Shown here in pieces: positions 33,884-42,395 of a stretch of 64,000 bases of DNA. This DNA is from Natrialba taiwanensis DSM 12281 (lineage in GTDB: Archaea; Halobacteriota; Halobacteria; Halobacteriales; Natrialbaceae). Location of the stretch: positions 17,988 to 81,987 of the forward strand of contig NZ_AOIL01000019.1 in the NCBI RefSeq assembly GCF_000337595.1, in the 5' to 3' direction. The notes under the pieces are model-generated. The model did no database searches and had not been told where the DNA came from. It saw nothing but the letters and a program-made list of their open reading frames with translations. Each line of letters begins with the position of its first letter. The stretch's first letter is position 1. A program made the position numbers and the translations under genes.

Positions 33884-36729
33884 GCGGCGTCGACCCGAAC
33901 CCTGAGCAACGTGAGCTCATCGAGGCGATTGACGGCCTCTATCTCGTCGATGCGGGTGCTGGCACCGGGAAGACGTTCACCGTTACCCGGCGATACGCCA
34001 ATATCGTGGCCCAAGATGGCGTTAATCCCGAAGACGTGCTGTTGGTGACCTTTACGTACAACGCGGCCGAGGAGATGCGAGAACGGATTGTGCGTCACAG
34101 TGGGTACGGGATGCGGGAGCTCGCGAACGCGCCGATCCAGACGTTCCACTCATTGTCACACGACTTGCTCGACGAATACGGACACGACGCACCGATGTCC
34201 CTCGGGATTGATGAGACGATCACTGGCTCGACGCGGATTATCGAGGATGGAATCATCGAACAGGCGCTGTTTCGTGAGTTCATCGGTCAGTTCATCGACA
34301 ATCACCCGGAGTATGACGAGTTCTTCACGGCACTGTCGGAGACCTCGGAGCTGCTCGATCTGATCAAGGAGCTGTCCGCAAAGGGTGTGTTCCCCACTGC
34401 GGATGGCTGGTACCGGGACGGCAAGTCACACCTTGACGGCGACTTCGAGGCGTTCGAGACGCTGTTTGCCGACGGAAACGACCCTCGAAACGGGGGGAGC
34501 AAGCAATCGAAGATCCGAAAGAAGCTCTATCAGTATGGTGAAGACAAAACGTACCTCCCGGAGGCCCCCGCAAAGTGGGACATCCGCGGCGATGGCAAGC
34601 AAGTCCCAGCGGACCTCGCTGAACGCGTCTTCGAGGAGGACCGAACGGCACTCAAGCGGTTTGTCCACGACGTATATCACGCCTATCTCGAGTTCGCGCT
34701 TCGACGGAACTACCTGAACTTCGGGTTCCTCCAGCTGTTCGCGTTTGTGCTTCTGTGTGAAGATCACGACCTCCGAGAGCAGCTGGGGTACGAGTACGTG
34801 ATGGTCGATGAGTTCCAAGACTCCAGTAAGATCCAGTTCAAACTCACGCTGCTGCTCGCCGGCACGAACAATATCTGCGTGGTCGGCGACTGGAAACAGA
34901 GCATCTACAGTTTCCAGTACGCGGACGTCGGCAACATCCGCGAGTTCGACGAACGTCTCGAACGATTTACCGCGGAGCTCAATCGGGACATAGATCGAGT
35001 CACGTTCCAGACGACGCCGGTTGACGACAAGCAGCTGACGCGGAATTACCGGTCGACACAGTCCATCTTGGACTTCTCTACCCACGCGCTGACTGCCCGT
35101 GCGACAAAGAACGAATCTCTGGATGCGGAGGCTATCTCCGAGCAGGTGACACCACTGACTGCCGATACAGATCGAGATGATAGCTACATCGAGGCGCTCA
35201 CGAGTGAGGACGAACACGAGGCCATTCTCGCGAAGATCGACGCAATCGTCGACAATGATGATTTCGCCGTCGAAGGCGACGACGGCACGTATCGCGCTCC
35301 TGAGTACGGCGACATCGCTGTGTTGACGCGAACCCGCGATTTCGGTCGGGATCTGCTCGATACGGCGAGTAAGTTCGGTCTGCCGATGGCCTACGAGGGT
35401 GGGATCGAGGTCTTCCGGACCGACGCCGCGAAGCTGGTGTTAGCGTGGTTGCGTATCCTCGAACGTGACGCTGAACGCGGGTGGGCACTCGTCCTCGAAG
35501 AGGCTGGCTACACGATTGACGAGACGAAGACGATCATCGAGCGTGAGGCGTATCCCGAAGCTATGGTCGCATTCCGAGAGGATCTACGGGAGTTGGAGAC
35601 GTTCGGCGGCGTCGCCCGACGCGTGTTCGAACAGTACGGCCGTTCCGGCCCCACCGCAGATGTCGTTCTCGACACTATCCAGTCGGTTCACGGGACGACG
35701 ACGTTCACCCGTGGAGAGCTGATCCGATTCATCGAGGAGGCGATTTCTGATGGGAGTACACACGACGTCGACGCCGGGGCTGGGACGAACGCGGTGACTG
35801 TCCAAACGATCCACGCGACGAAAGGGCTCGAATACCCGATCGTCATCCTCGCAAATATGAACGCTAACAAATTCCCGTCTTCCGGTGGCAGCGGGAGCGA
35901 TATCGCCTACACCGACCCGATTGGCCTCCGTCAGCGGAAGGTGTACTCAGAGGACGCACACGGCGTCCCACACGTCTACGACAACTGGAAGACTGAGGTT
36001 CTTAATCGCTGCCTCCCCCAGAACTACGACGAGGAACGTCGGCTTCTCTATGTGGCTGTCACGCGCGCTGAGAGCCACCTCGTCTTGACTGGCGGTACTG
36101 ACCCAAATTCGTTCCTCGATTCACTCCCCGTTGATGTCGAAGATATCGACCCCGATCTATCTGCGTTCGACCCAGAACCCGGCGAGCATTCGACCTACAC
36201 GGTCGATATTCCGGAGCCTGATGGACCGGCAAGCTATTCACCACACACCTTCATCGATGACGCCGTCTTCGAAGGGAATACCGGCGGCCGGGGAATGGAG
36301 TTCGGGTCAGACGTCCACGAGTTTGCGGAACGGTATGTTCTCGGTGAAGCAGTCGAAACCGGCGATAACCCTGACAAAGAGCACGTCAAGGCGTTACTCG
36401 ACTCACTCGAGGGTGAGACGAGAGCCGAAATCGATGCGTTCCTTCCGCTTACCGTCGACGGCGAGAAGGTAACGATCGGCGGCATCATCGACTTGCTCCA
36501 CGTGACATCTGACCGTGTTGAGATCGTTGACTACAAAACCGATATCACAACGCACGCAGAAGATGAATACCGGAAACAGCTCAGTATCTACTACCATGTC
36601 GTCGCCGACCAATATCCCGATCGGTCGGTCACTGCGTCTATTTTCTACACCGATGATGGCACTCGGCACAATATTACCCCTCTCGATAAGGCGGCTCTTC
36701 GAGAGCTAGTGCTAACACATAGTGTTTAA
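33880..36729 (+). CDS. AddA-like UvrD helicase with RecB nuclease domain
   Basis: 949 residues. Superfamily 1 helicase motifs in order: GAGTGKTFT (near 27), the Ia region, VMVDEFQDSS (near 307), GDWKQSIYSF (near 337), TIHATKGLEYPIVIL (near 645) and VAVTRAESHLV (near 725). The last 180 residues are a PD-(D/E)XK nuclease (FGSDVHEFAERY, IGGIIDLLH, VEIVDYKT, YRKQLSIYY). This is the helicase-nuclease partner of the AddB-like protein, coupled by a 4-base overlap. Pairs of this type occur in haloarchaea that lack bacterial RecBCD; whether this copy works with the methylase system or in general repair cannot be told from sequence. Confidence 0.85.
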   Translation: MSGVDPNPEQRELIEAIDGLYLVDAGAGTGKTFTVTRRYANIVAQDGVNPEDVLLVTFTYNAAEEMRERIVRHSGYGMRELANAPIQTFHSLSHDLLDEYGHDAPMSLGIDETITGSTRIIEDGIIEQALFREFIGQFIDNHPEYDEFFTALSETSELLDLIKELSAKGVFPTADGWYRDGKSHLDGDFEAFETLFADGNDPRNGGSKQSKIRKKLYQYGEDKTYLPEAPAKWDIRGDGKQVPADLAERVFEEDRTALKRFVHDVYHAYLEFALRRNYLNFGFLQLFAFVLLCEDHDLREQLGYEYVMVDEFQDSSKIQFKLTLLLAGTNNICVVGDWKQSIYSFQYADVGNIREFDERLERFTAELNRDIDRVTFQTTPVDDKQLTRNYRSTQSILDFSTHALTARATKNESLDAEAISEQVTPLTADTDRDDSYIEALTSEDEHEAILAKIDAIVDNDDFAVEGDDGTYRAPEYGDIAVLTRTRDFGRDLLDTASKFGLPMAYEGGIEVFRTDAAKLVLAWLRILERDAERGWALVLEEAGYTIDETKTIIEREAYPEAMVAFREDLRELETFGGVARRVFEQYGRSGPTADVVLDTIQSVHGTTTFTRGELIRFIEEAISDGSTHDVDAGAGTNAVTVQTIHATKGLEYPIVILANMNANKFPSSGGSGSDIAYTDPIGLRQRKVYSEDAHGVPHVYDNWKTEVLNRCLPQNYDEERRLLYVAVTRAESHLVLTGGTDPNSFLDSLPVDVEDIDPDLSAFDPEPGEHSTYTVDIPEPDGPASYSPHTFIDDAVFEGNTGGRGMEFGSDVHEFAERYVLGEAVETGDNPDKEHVKALLDSLEGETRAEIDAFLPLTVDGEKVTIGGIIDLLHVTSDRVEIVDYKTDITTHAEDEYRKQLSIYYHVVADQYPDRSVTASIFYTDDGTRHNITPLDKAALRELVLTHSV

Positions 36730-36766
36730 ATTACTTGTCTCGTGGATACTGAGCACTAGAAACTCA

Positions 36767-37201
36767 ATGGTCGAAATTCCCAGCTCCCTTCGCTCTCTGT
36801 TCAGTGCTCCAATTAAAGAGCAGGATGGGACGTACATAGTGGAGGTCCCTTCGAATGAAATCAACTATGAAGCGTTATCAGCTGACGAAACGTATCGCGT
36901 AGCTATTCTGGAATCTTCTGTCTCGACGGGGTCGTCAGTACAACAGGGGTCACAGAGAGCACCTTCTCGTGAGACTGCGAGCCATTCTTCCTCAGGACCT
37001 CCCGTGGAGGAAGGCGAAGTACGTGATGTGCCCATCGAGACAGTCGGCGATCAGGGCGATGGTATCGCAAAAGTCGAACGTGGCTACGTCGTGATCGTTC
37101 CCGGCGCTCAACCCGGCGACGAGCCAACCGTCGAAATTGAACAAGTTCAGGAGAATGTCGCGTTTGCGAGCATCGTCGATAGCGATCCACGAGCATTCTA
37201 A
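36767..37201 (+). CDS. TRAM domain protein
   Basis: 144 residues from ATG 36767. The C-terminal 60 residues are a TRAM domain (GDQGDGIAKVERGYVVIVPGAQPGDEPTVEIEQVQENVAFASIV), a small RNA-binding barrel found alone in many archaea, where such proteins act as cold-shock-like RNA chaperones. The N-terminal part has a short beta region and a serine-rich linker. It follows the nuclease pair by 37 bases in the same direction. Confidence 0.85.
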   Translation: MVEIPSSLRSLFSAPIKEQDGTYIVEVPSNEINYEALSADETYRVAILESSVSTGSSVQQGSQRAPSRETASHSSSGPPVEEGEVRDVPIETVGDQGDGIAKVERGYVVIVPGAQPGDEPTVEIEQVQENVAFASIVDSDPRAF

Positions 37202-37324
37202 CTGCTGTTCTTTCTGTGGATCAACCTGCTTCTCGGTAAACCATCGGTGTGAGGGGGCTCCGTTCGAGTTTGTCTGATGGAGGTGATTTTGAAAGTCACG
37301 TTATGCCCTCTCCGTTCGTTCACG

Positions 37325-37630
37325 ATGGCACAATCTTCCAAAGCCGAAATTCAATCTATGACAAAGGAACCGATTGAGGTACTCGACGACTTGGCCGACC
37401 AGGTCGCCGATGAGTTCAAGGCGTATAGACAGCCAGACGAGTTCAAGGATGTCTCGCTCGTGATTGAGAACAGCGACGAGGAGCATCCGACGCTGATCGT
37501 CCACGTCGATAGGGAGGATGCGGAGGCCCTTGCCGACCGTATTGATGAGTTCCTCCGCGAGCACGGTGCTCGTACTGAACGGGAACGACACTCAGCTACG
37601 GATGTCCGTGTGTTAGCAACGGTCGACTGA
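37325..37630 (+). CDS. Hypothetical acidic protein
   Basis: 101 residues from ATG 37325. No recognised family. It has a helical front (EPIEVLDDLADQVADEFKAY) and an alpha/beta rear (VSLVIENSDEEHPTLIVHVDREDAEALADRIDEFLREHG) that could be a ferredoxin-like fold. It is isolated, 123 bases after the TRAM gene and convergent with the nucleotidyltransferase gene. Confidence 0.55.
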   Translation: MAQSSKAEIQSMTKEPIEVLDDLADQVADEFKAYRQPDEFKDVSLVIENSDEEHPTLIVHVDREDAEALADRIDEFLREHGARTERERHSATDVRVLATVD

Positions 37631-37714
37631 CACCGCCCCTCCAATTTTTTGACTGACTGCAAGCACCGCTGAAGGGCCCTATCTTCACTTCCGATCAAGG
37701 GAGTCCCGACCGTT

Positions 37715-38410
37715 TCAGCTCAGGTGATCAATCTGTGCAGACAGATACTCTTGGAGAGTGGTGACCGTCTCTTCTGAGACAACTGAGGCCCCGAAGTCAC
37801 TCCGAAATCCGTGCTTGAGTTCGTCGCTCTCTAAGATCTCCAGGCCACGCTCAAGCTGCTCCCGGAGCGCATCGTCGTCCCCTCGCAGCAGGTGGGGCGT
37901 GACAGCGTCGAGGTCGATCTCTTCTGCGACTGCCAGGACGTCTCGGAGGTCTGTTTCCCGGCCGCTGTGGAGCTTTGCCGCGACGAGGACTGCCCCATCG
38001 ATGACTCTGGCCGTCGTCGTCACTGTACCCCCGCTCACCTCCTGTTGGTGGCTGTGGTCGTACAGGTAGTTGAACGACCACTGTGCCTCCGTTTGGCGAC
38101 ACCCAAGTCCGTTTACCAGGAGGTCGAAGCCGATCGGCTGCTGCGGCGTGAGCCGCTTCTCGTACTCAATCACTTCGGTGTCGTAGAACCATTTCTTGGC
38201 GTGGCTGTCCGTTTCCTCGAAGTCCCGATGTTCGAGAAACCCGACGAACTCGGCCTTGGAGTCCGGTGCGACGACGATATCGAGGTCTGTGGAGAAGCGA
38301 GCATTGAACGCTGAGACAGCGTAACCGCCGACAAGGACGTACTCGTGGCCCTCTTGGGTGAGCTCCTCGAGCAGTTCGATGAGCGTGTCACTTCGGTTGT
38401 TGAAGCTCAT
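37715..38410 (-). CDS. Nucleotidyltransferase, toxin-like
   Basis: 231 residues. The minimal nucleotidyltransferase core is clear: VLVGGYAVSAF (25-35) and TDLDIVV (41-47), giving GGxxVSxF...DxD, with a later K (LVAAKLHSGRETDLRDVLAV) typical of AbiEii/DUF6036-like proteins. These toxins modify tRNA ends or proteins. Its ATG overlaps the stop of the upstream HTH gene by 4 bases, as in the pair at 5.1-6.9 kb, whose toxin gene is broken; here the gene is intact. Confidence 0.75.
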   Translation of the reverse strand: MSFNNRSDTLIELLEELTQEGHEYVLVGGYAVSAFNARFSTDLDIVVAPDSKAEFVGFLEHRDFEETDSHAKKWFYDTEVIEYEKRLTPQQPIGFDLLVNGLGCRQTEAQWSFNYLYDHSHQQEVSGGTVTTTARVIDGAVLVAAKLHSGRETDLRDVLAVAEEIDLDAVTPHLLRGDDDALREQLERGLEILESDELKHGFRSDFGASVVSEETVTTLQEYLSAQIDHLS

Positions 38411-39081
38411 GGCTGTGCCCGTTCGGTCTCTCGATACGTGACGCCAAGGTCGAGGTTCTCGTACATCCGATCGAGCATCGCCAGCCCCGACTGGAACTGG
38501 GCGTAGTTCTCACGCATATACTCGATTGTCTCTGCTCTCGGGATCACCGGGTACCCTTCGACGTGCTCGGTATCGAGTGACGCGCGTGGCTCGAGGACGA
38601 TCTGCAGCGGTCCGTCCAGCTCGTTTCCGGGCTGTCGCTCGAATGCGGTAGTGAGGCCGAACGACTCGAAAAACGCTTCCCAGGCGTCGACGTCCTGCTC
38701 ACGGACGGCCAGGAACAGCGGATAGTCATCCGGATTCCGCCCAACTTGGTAGCCGCCTTGGGTCCACACGTAGACGGCGTCGATCCGCGTGAACGCAAAC
38801 GGCCAGTCGCCGAATTGTGGGATGACGTAGGACTCCTCGATGGTGGGTGGGCTGACGCTGGCGCTGGCAGCGACGAGTTCGCGCGCTGCGTCGCGTACGT
38901 GTCCGTCGACGACAGTGAGGCCGTCGTCATAGGTGACGTAGCCTGCGTCTTCGAGCCGATTGACGGCCTGTCTCACCGTCTCGTACGGTGTGTGGAGGTG
39001 TTGGGCGACACGACGGATGGAGTCACCGCTCTCGGTGGCGAGGATGATCTGCGCCGCCGTGTCGTCGAGAACCTCGTACAT
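38407..39081 (-). CDS. Winged-helix regulator, antitoxin-like
   Basis: 224 residues from ATG 39081. The N-terminal 60 residues are a winged helix (TAAQIILATESGDSIRRVAQHLHTPYETVRQAVNRLEDAG). The rest (AYVWTQGGYQ..., VREQDVDAWEAFF) is an alpha/beta region as in AbiEi-like antitoxins. The coupling with a nucleotidyltransferase makes it the likely antitoxin and operon repressor. A TTACC/GGTAA inverted repeat lies between its start and the TATA-like ggcttttaac (39108-39118, minus strand), so the transcript is probably leaderless. Confidence 0.7.
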   Translation of the reverse strand: MYEVLDDTAAQIILATESGDSIRRVAQHLHTPYETVRQAVNRLEDAGYVTYDDGLTVVDGHVRDAARELVAASASVSPPTIEESYVIPQFGDWPFAFTRIDAVYVWTQGGYQVGRNPDDYPLFLAVREQDVDAWEAFFESFGLTTAFERQPGNELDGPLQIVLEPRASLDTEHVEGYPVIPRAETIEYMRENYAQFQSGLAMLDRMYENLDLGVTYRETERAQP

Positions 39082-39088
39082 CTGATGG

Positions 39089-39106
39089 TTACCAATAATC
39101 CGGTAA
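39089..39106 (-). promoter_or_regulatory. Likely operator of the HTH/nucleotidyltransferase pair
   Basis: TTACC (39089-39093), 8 bases, GGTAA (39102-39106), between the start codon (39081) and a TATA-like element at about 39108-39118. Its position would block transcription start when bound. Confidence 0.5.
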
Positions 39107-39219
39107 TAGTTAAAAGCCTTACTAGACCCTTGATTAGAGTAGCTCCGACAGAGTTGGACCACTCTGGTTTTCATATTGGATGGTTGGATTATGTCGCTAT
39201 CTTACGCTGTCTACATAAT

Positions 39220-39560
39220 TTAGATATTGTACACAATGTGGATTGCATGTATTGCGCACATTGGCTTGCTGGAAGAAGCGGTAATTGTGGTAAATGTGTG
39301 CGCAATGCAGATAATGTGAATTGTGTGAATTACGAATAATTGGTAGGGGTTGGGCAAATGAGGATTGGGTGCATTATCTATATAATGTGAAAAATGTGCG
39401 TTGTGTGGATAGCGCACCCAATTTGTCTGACGCAGAATTATGGTGAGTGAGCTTCATTTGCCGCGTATGAGCAGGACAAAACCCACATTATCAACGAAAC
39501 GTGCGCAACCTTCAATATCTACACAATGTAAATTTCCTACAAAATGTGCAAAATTTACCT
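39220..39560. repeat. AT-rich repeat region upstream of parA, centromere-like
   Basis: An AT-rich, gene-free stretch with many short repeats of the type AATGTG/TTGTG. TACACAATGTGGAT (39230-39243) and TACACAATGTAAAT (39520-39533) recur as TACACAATGTAGAT at 40974-40987, after the parA operon. ATAATGTGAA occurs at 39311-39320 and 39381-39390 (as TAATGTGAAA). Repeats flanking a ParA operon are typical of plasmid centromeres bound by the partner protein. Confidence 0.65.
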
Positions 39561-39578
39561 TTTGCGGGGGGCTGACCC

Positions 39579-40451
39579 ATGAGTGCTGACGAGTTTGAAG
39601 GGCTTCCCGGAGCAGCAGTCTCGTTGCTTAAGGGCGGCGTAGGAAAATCCACGATCGCGCTCAACATCGCTGATCGACTCGCTGCTCGCGGCCATGAGAC
39701 GGTCCTACTGGATCTGGATAAGGACGGGCACATGACGACCCAGCTTGGGTACGACGATGCGTACGACCGAGATGCTAACCTTGGTGACGCCCTCATCGAT
39801 GGTGAAGATCCCGAAGAACTGCTTATTGAGACGGACTTCGGTGTTCACCTCCTTCCGTCGAGCAACGAGCTCGAGAACGTTGAGACGAGGTTGAAGGACG
39901 AACGGTTCGCAGACGTGAAGCTTCGGAGGAACGTCGTCGATCCGCTCATCCAAAACGGATACGACTACGTGATAATTGATGCCGCAGGCGGCCGCGGGAA
40001 ACTCTCCGATAATGCCCTCATCGCCGTCCAGCGCGTCATAATCCCGTTGATCCCACGTGCTGGCTCGATTAACGGCCTCAACAAGATGATTGAACGCCAG
40101 ATTTCTCCAATTCGGCAGAATATCGGGTTAGATATTCTCGCAGTTACCCCCAATATGATTCGAGAAACAATGGGGCAACGCAACGAGCACCGGACTCTCG
40201 TTGAAAATCTTAATCGAGAGTTCGGTTCGTTCGTCCCTGAGTACGCTCGTGTCGACCCGGAAATCTTCGATGCCCTCGATGACTCGGGACGCACCATCGA
40301 GAGTATTCCGAAGCCAGGGATTCGCGAACGAACCGCGATATCTCGTGCTTTCAAGCAAGGAATGCCCGTCTCGGAGTTCGACGAAGACTGCGACCAGATC
40401 CCGAATTTCGACCACTTAGCGGATCTCGTGGAGGAACACAGTCATGCCTAA
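39579..40451 (+). CDS. parA: ParA-family partition ATPase
   Basis: 290 residues. A deviant Walker A KGGVGKST (17-24) with the signature lysine, then LLDLDKDGHMTTQLG (near 47) and VIIDAAGGRG (near 127) in the Walker A' and B positions, mark the ParA/MinD family. ParA ATPases move plasmid copies apart over the nucleoid. The stop overlaps the start of a 160-residue gene by 8 bases, the usual place of the centromere-binding partner. AT-rich repeats lie on both sides of the operon. Confidence 0.9.
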   Translation: MSADEFEGLPGAAVSLLKGGVGKSTIALNIADRLAARGHETVLLDLDKDGHMTTQLGYDDAYDRDANLGDALIDGEDPEELLIETDFGVHLLPSSNELENVETRLKDERFADVKLRRNVVDPLIQNGYDYVIIDAAGGRGKLSDNALIAVQRVIIPLIPRAGSINGLNKMIERQISPIRQNIGLDILAVTPNMIRETMGQRNEHRTLVENLNREFGSFVPEYARVDPEIFDALDDSGRTIESIPKPGIRERTAISRAFKQGMPVSEFDEDCDQIPNFDHLADLVEEHSHA

Positions 40452-40926
40452 TGAGGACAACCGATTTGGAGACGTCGCTGAACAGCTCAAACAAACGGAG
40501 GAAGGGGTAGAATCCGACGACGAACGTACTGATACCGAGGATGAACCGCAACCGGAGGAGGAGATAACTACTGAAGACACAGAGTCGGGGACTGAGTCCG
40601 TACCTGATCCGGATGAGGAGGATGTGGACGAATCCACTGGTGGACCGGCCTTCTCCTTTGACGAGACCGATATGCACGGCTTCTATGTCCGGGATGAGAC
40701 GTGGAATGGCGTTACTCGGATGCGATCTTCGGTAACTGCCGCGTGCTCAATGTTTGATGTCCCCGAGTTTGAGGGAAGAGAGTTCCAAGATGCGTGTCTC
40801 CGGGTGATTGCAGATCACGGTGACGAAGTTGCTCTCCAGATACTCCGAGAACGTGGTATCGAAGCTGATGAGGACCGTGTTCAGGAAATTGTGGAGATGC
40901 TGAGTGAGCAGGCCACAAACGACTAA
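40444..40926 (+). CDS. ParA partner candidate
   Basis: 160 residues. The first 75 are very acidic and probably disordered (EDEPQPEEEITTEDTESGTE). The rest is helical (TRMRSSVTAACSMFDVPEFEGREFQDACLRVIADHGDEVALQILRERG) and could bind DNA as a dimer. No ParB domain is recognised. The overlap with parA and the repeats at 39.2-39.5 and 40.97 kb make it the probable centromere-binding protein, which is inference from position. Confidence 0.6.
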   Translation: MPNEDNRFGDVAEQLKQTEEGVESDDERTDTEDEPQPEEEITTEDTESGTESVPDPDEEDVDESTGGPAFSFDETDMHGFYVRDETWNGVTRMRSSVTAACSMFDVPEFEGREFQDACLRVIADHGDEVALQILRERGIEADEDRVQEIVEMLSEQATND

Positions 40927-40973
40927 TCTTGAATCCGACCGATTTCCCCATTATTCGGATATCGGACATATTG

Positions 40974-40987
40974 TACACAATGTAGAT
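40974..40987. repeat. Downstream copy of the parA-flanking repeat
   Basis: TACACAATGTAGAT, matching 12 to 13 of 14 bases with the copies at 39230 and 39520, followed by ATGTAAATG. It places a possible binding site on the other side of the parA operon. Confidence 0.55.
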
Positions 40988-41197
40988 AATGTAAATGCCC
41001 ATCCGCTTGCTGTCCTGCGATTATTCTCTGCACTGGATACCGACAGCGGTTCCCATTTTAGTATAGCACCATACAATTTATAACAGGATCTAAGTCCGTA
41101 GATACGGGGATAGAGACCTCCTAACGTGGAAATACTGGCTATGAGACTTTCCAAACTACTGGTCCTGATTATTCTCGTAATCATGACCACTTTGAAG

Positions 41198-41262
41198 TAC
41201 CCCGCCGCCGTCGGTGAAGCACGAATGCTGCAACCGCCTCACGACGGCGCTTCCCCGGGGTA
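41198..41262. other. Nested inverted repeat before regulator/integrase operon
   Basis: TACCCCG (41198-41204) pairs with CGGGGTA (41256-41262) and CGCCGTCG (41206-41213) with CGACGGCG (41242-41249), giving a long interrupted stem around a 28-base loop. The 467-base gap 40927-41393 otherwise holds only the par repeat copy. The stem could be a structured RNA, an element end or an integrase site; a short GGTTCGAG nearby (about 41278-41286) recalls a tRNA T-loop but no tRNA is present. Confidence 0.45.
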
Positions 41263-41393
41263 GAGCCGTCGAGACCAGGGTTCGAGTTTGCTCTGGCTCT
41301 CCTCAGCCAAGGTAGAAGCGATGGCGAAGGATGCAATTCGATATAGGACTAATGACCTCAACCTATATTAAGGCAAAGCCCGAACTGTGTTGT

Positions 41394-41933
41394 ATGACCG
41401 AAGACGAATCGAACTCCGAGGGCCTGATGGAACGCCAGACCACGGGTGAAGACCGCGTGCGGATGACCGCCCGGCAGCTGTCGGAGCCGCGGACGGCAAA
41501 CTGGATCGCCTCCGAAGCGGGCTGGTCACACGAACCAACTAAGCGCGTCCTCGAGCGACTCGTCGACGACGGCATCCTCCACCGTGACGAAAGCGGTACT
41601 CACACGACGTATTACCCTGATTACCGCCGCCAAGCGATGCAGGAGGCGATGCGCCTCCGAGATAGCGGACACACTGTCGAGGAGCTTACGGACCGGCTCG
41701 CCAATATGAAGACGCAGATTCGCGACTGGGAGGACGAATTCGGCGTTGAATCACCGAATCAGCTTCGTGGGACGCTCGCTGACGAGTCCCTTGCCGGTGA
41801 CGAGGAAGACCGTCGCCGTGAGATTGCCCGCGAGTGGGAGCACCTTCAACGGCGTATCCAGATCGTTGGCTTCGCCATCCGCGAATGGGACTTCCTCGCT
41901 CCGACAACAGAGCCTGCCGAGGCCAGCAGCTAA
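41394..41933 (+). CDS. Winged-helix protein, DUF7342-like
   Basis: 179 residues from ATG 41394. Residues 25-70 form a winged helix (RTANWIASEAGWSHEPTKRVLERLVDDGILHRD), followed by a coiled-coil-like middle and a helical end. I recall this type as DUF7342 in haloarchaeal genomes. Three bases separate it from the next gene, which is coupled to an integrase gene, so it probably regulates a three-gene unit. Confidence 0.65.
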   Translation: MTEDESNSEGLMERQTTGEDRVRMTARQLSEPRTANWIASEAGWSHEPTKRVLERLVDDGILHRDESGTHTTYYPDYRRQAMQEAMRLRDSGHTVEELTDRLANMKTQIRDWEDEFGVESPNQLRGTLADESLAGDEEDRRREIAREWEHLQRRIQIVGFAIREWDFLAPTTEPAEASS

Positions 41934-41936
41934 CGG

Positions 41937-42395
41937 ATGTCGGTCCCGCATCCAGGTGGTGGCCCGAACGCGAACCTATACGCCCAGCTGAAGCGAGATG
42001 TCCTCGACCGTGTGCCACAGATTTCGGCGGTCGAGTTCGTACCTGACGATATCGAGGCCAAGGAGCTGCGGGCGGTTTTTGATCCAGCCCGCTTTGATCC
42101 CCCAACGGGCCCTGATTCGCCGGAACTGACCGTCAAGTGGTATCGACAGGACCCACACGATTGGTTCCGTATCAACTACACAGACCCGAACACGAGCTTT
42201 CACGCCGGCTGGCACCAGGACGAAGACCATCCCGATCTCGGACAGACGCATTTCCAGTACTCAGCTGCCGATACGGAGGACCGCTGGGGGATCACATTTG
42301 AACACGAGACTCCTTCCCTGATCCTCTGGGAAATCGTCGAAGCCCTCCTCGAGGATGTTCGTCCGACTTACCAGTACGCGAACGAGGAACCATGA
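41937..42395 (+). CDS. Hypothetical protein in integrase operon
   Basis: 152 residues, no recognised family. An alpha/beta protein with conserved-looking aromatic and acidic parts (LTVKWYRQDPHDWFRINYTDPNTSFHAGWHQDEDHPDLGQTHFQY). It starts 3 bases after the winged-helix gene and overlaps the integrase gene by 4 bases. Such regulator plus unknown pairs may be toxin-antitoxin-like, but nothing in the sequence proves it. Confidence 0.6.
   Translation: MSVPHPGGGPNANLYAQLKRDVLDRVPQISAVEFVPDDIEAKELRAVFDPARFDPPTGPDSPELTVKWYRQDPHDWFRINYTDPNTSFHAGWHQDEDHPDLGQTHFQYSAADTEDRWGITFEHETPSLILWEIVEALLEDVRPTYQYANEEP

Noticed and set aside
41270..41300. Possible tRNA gene or tRNA remnant with a GGTTCGAG T-loop-like stretch
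   Set aside because: No matching acceptor, D or anticodon arms can be drawn; the short match is likely chance.
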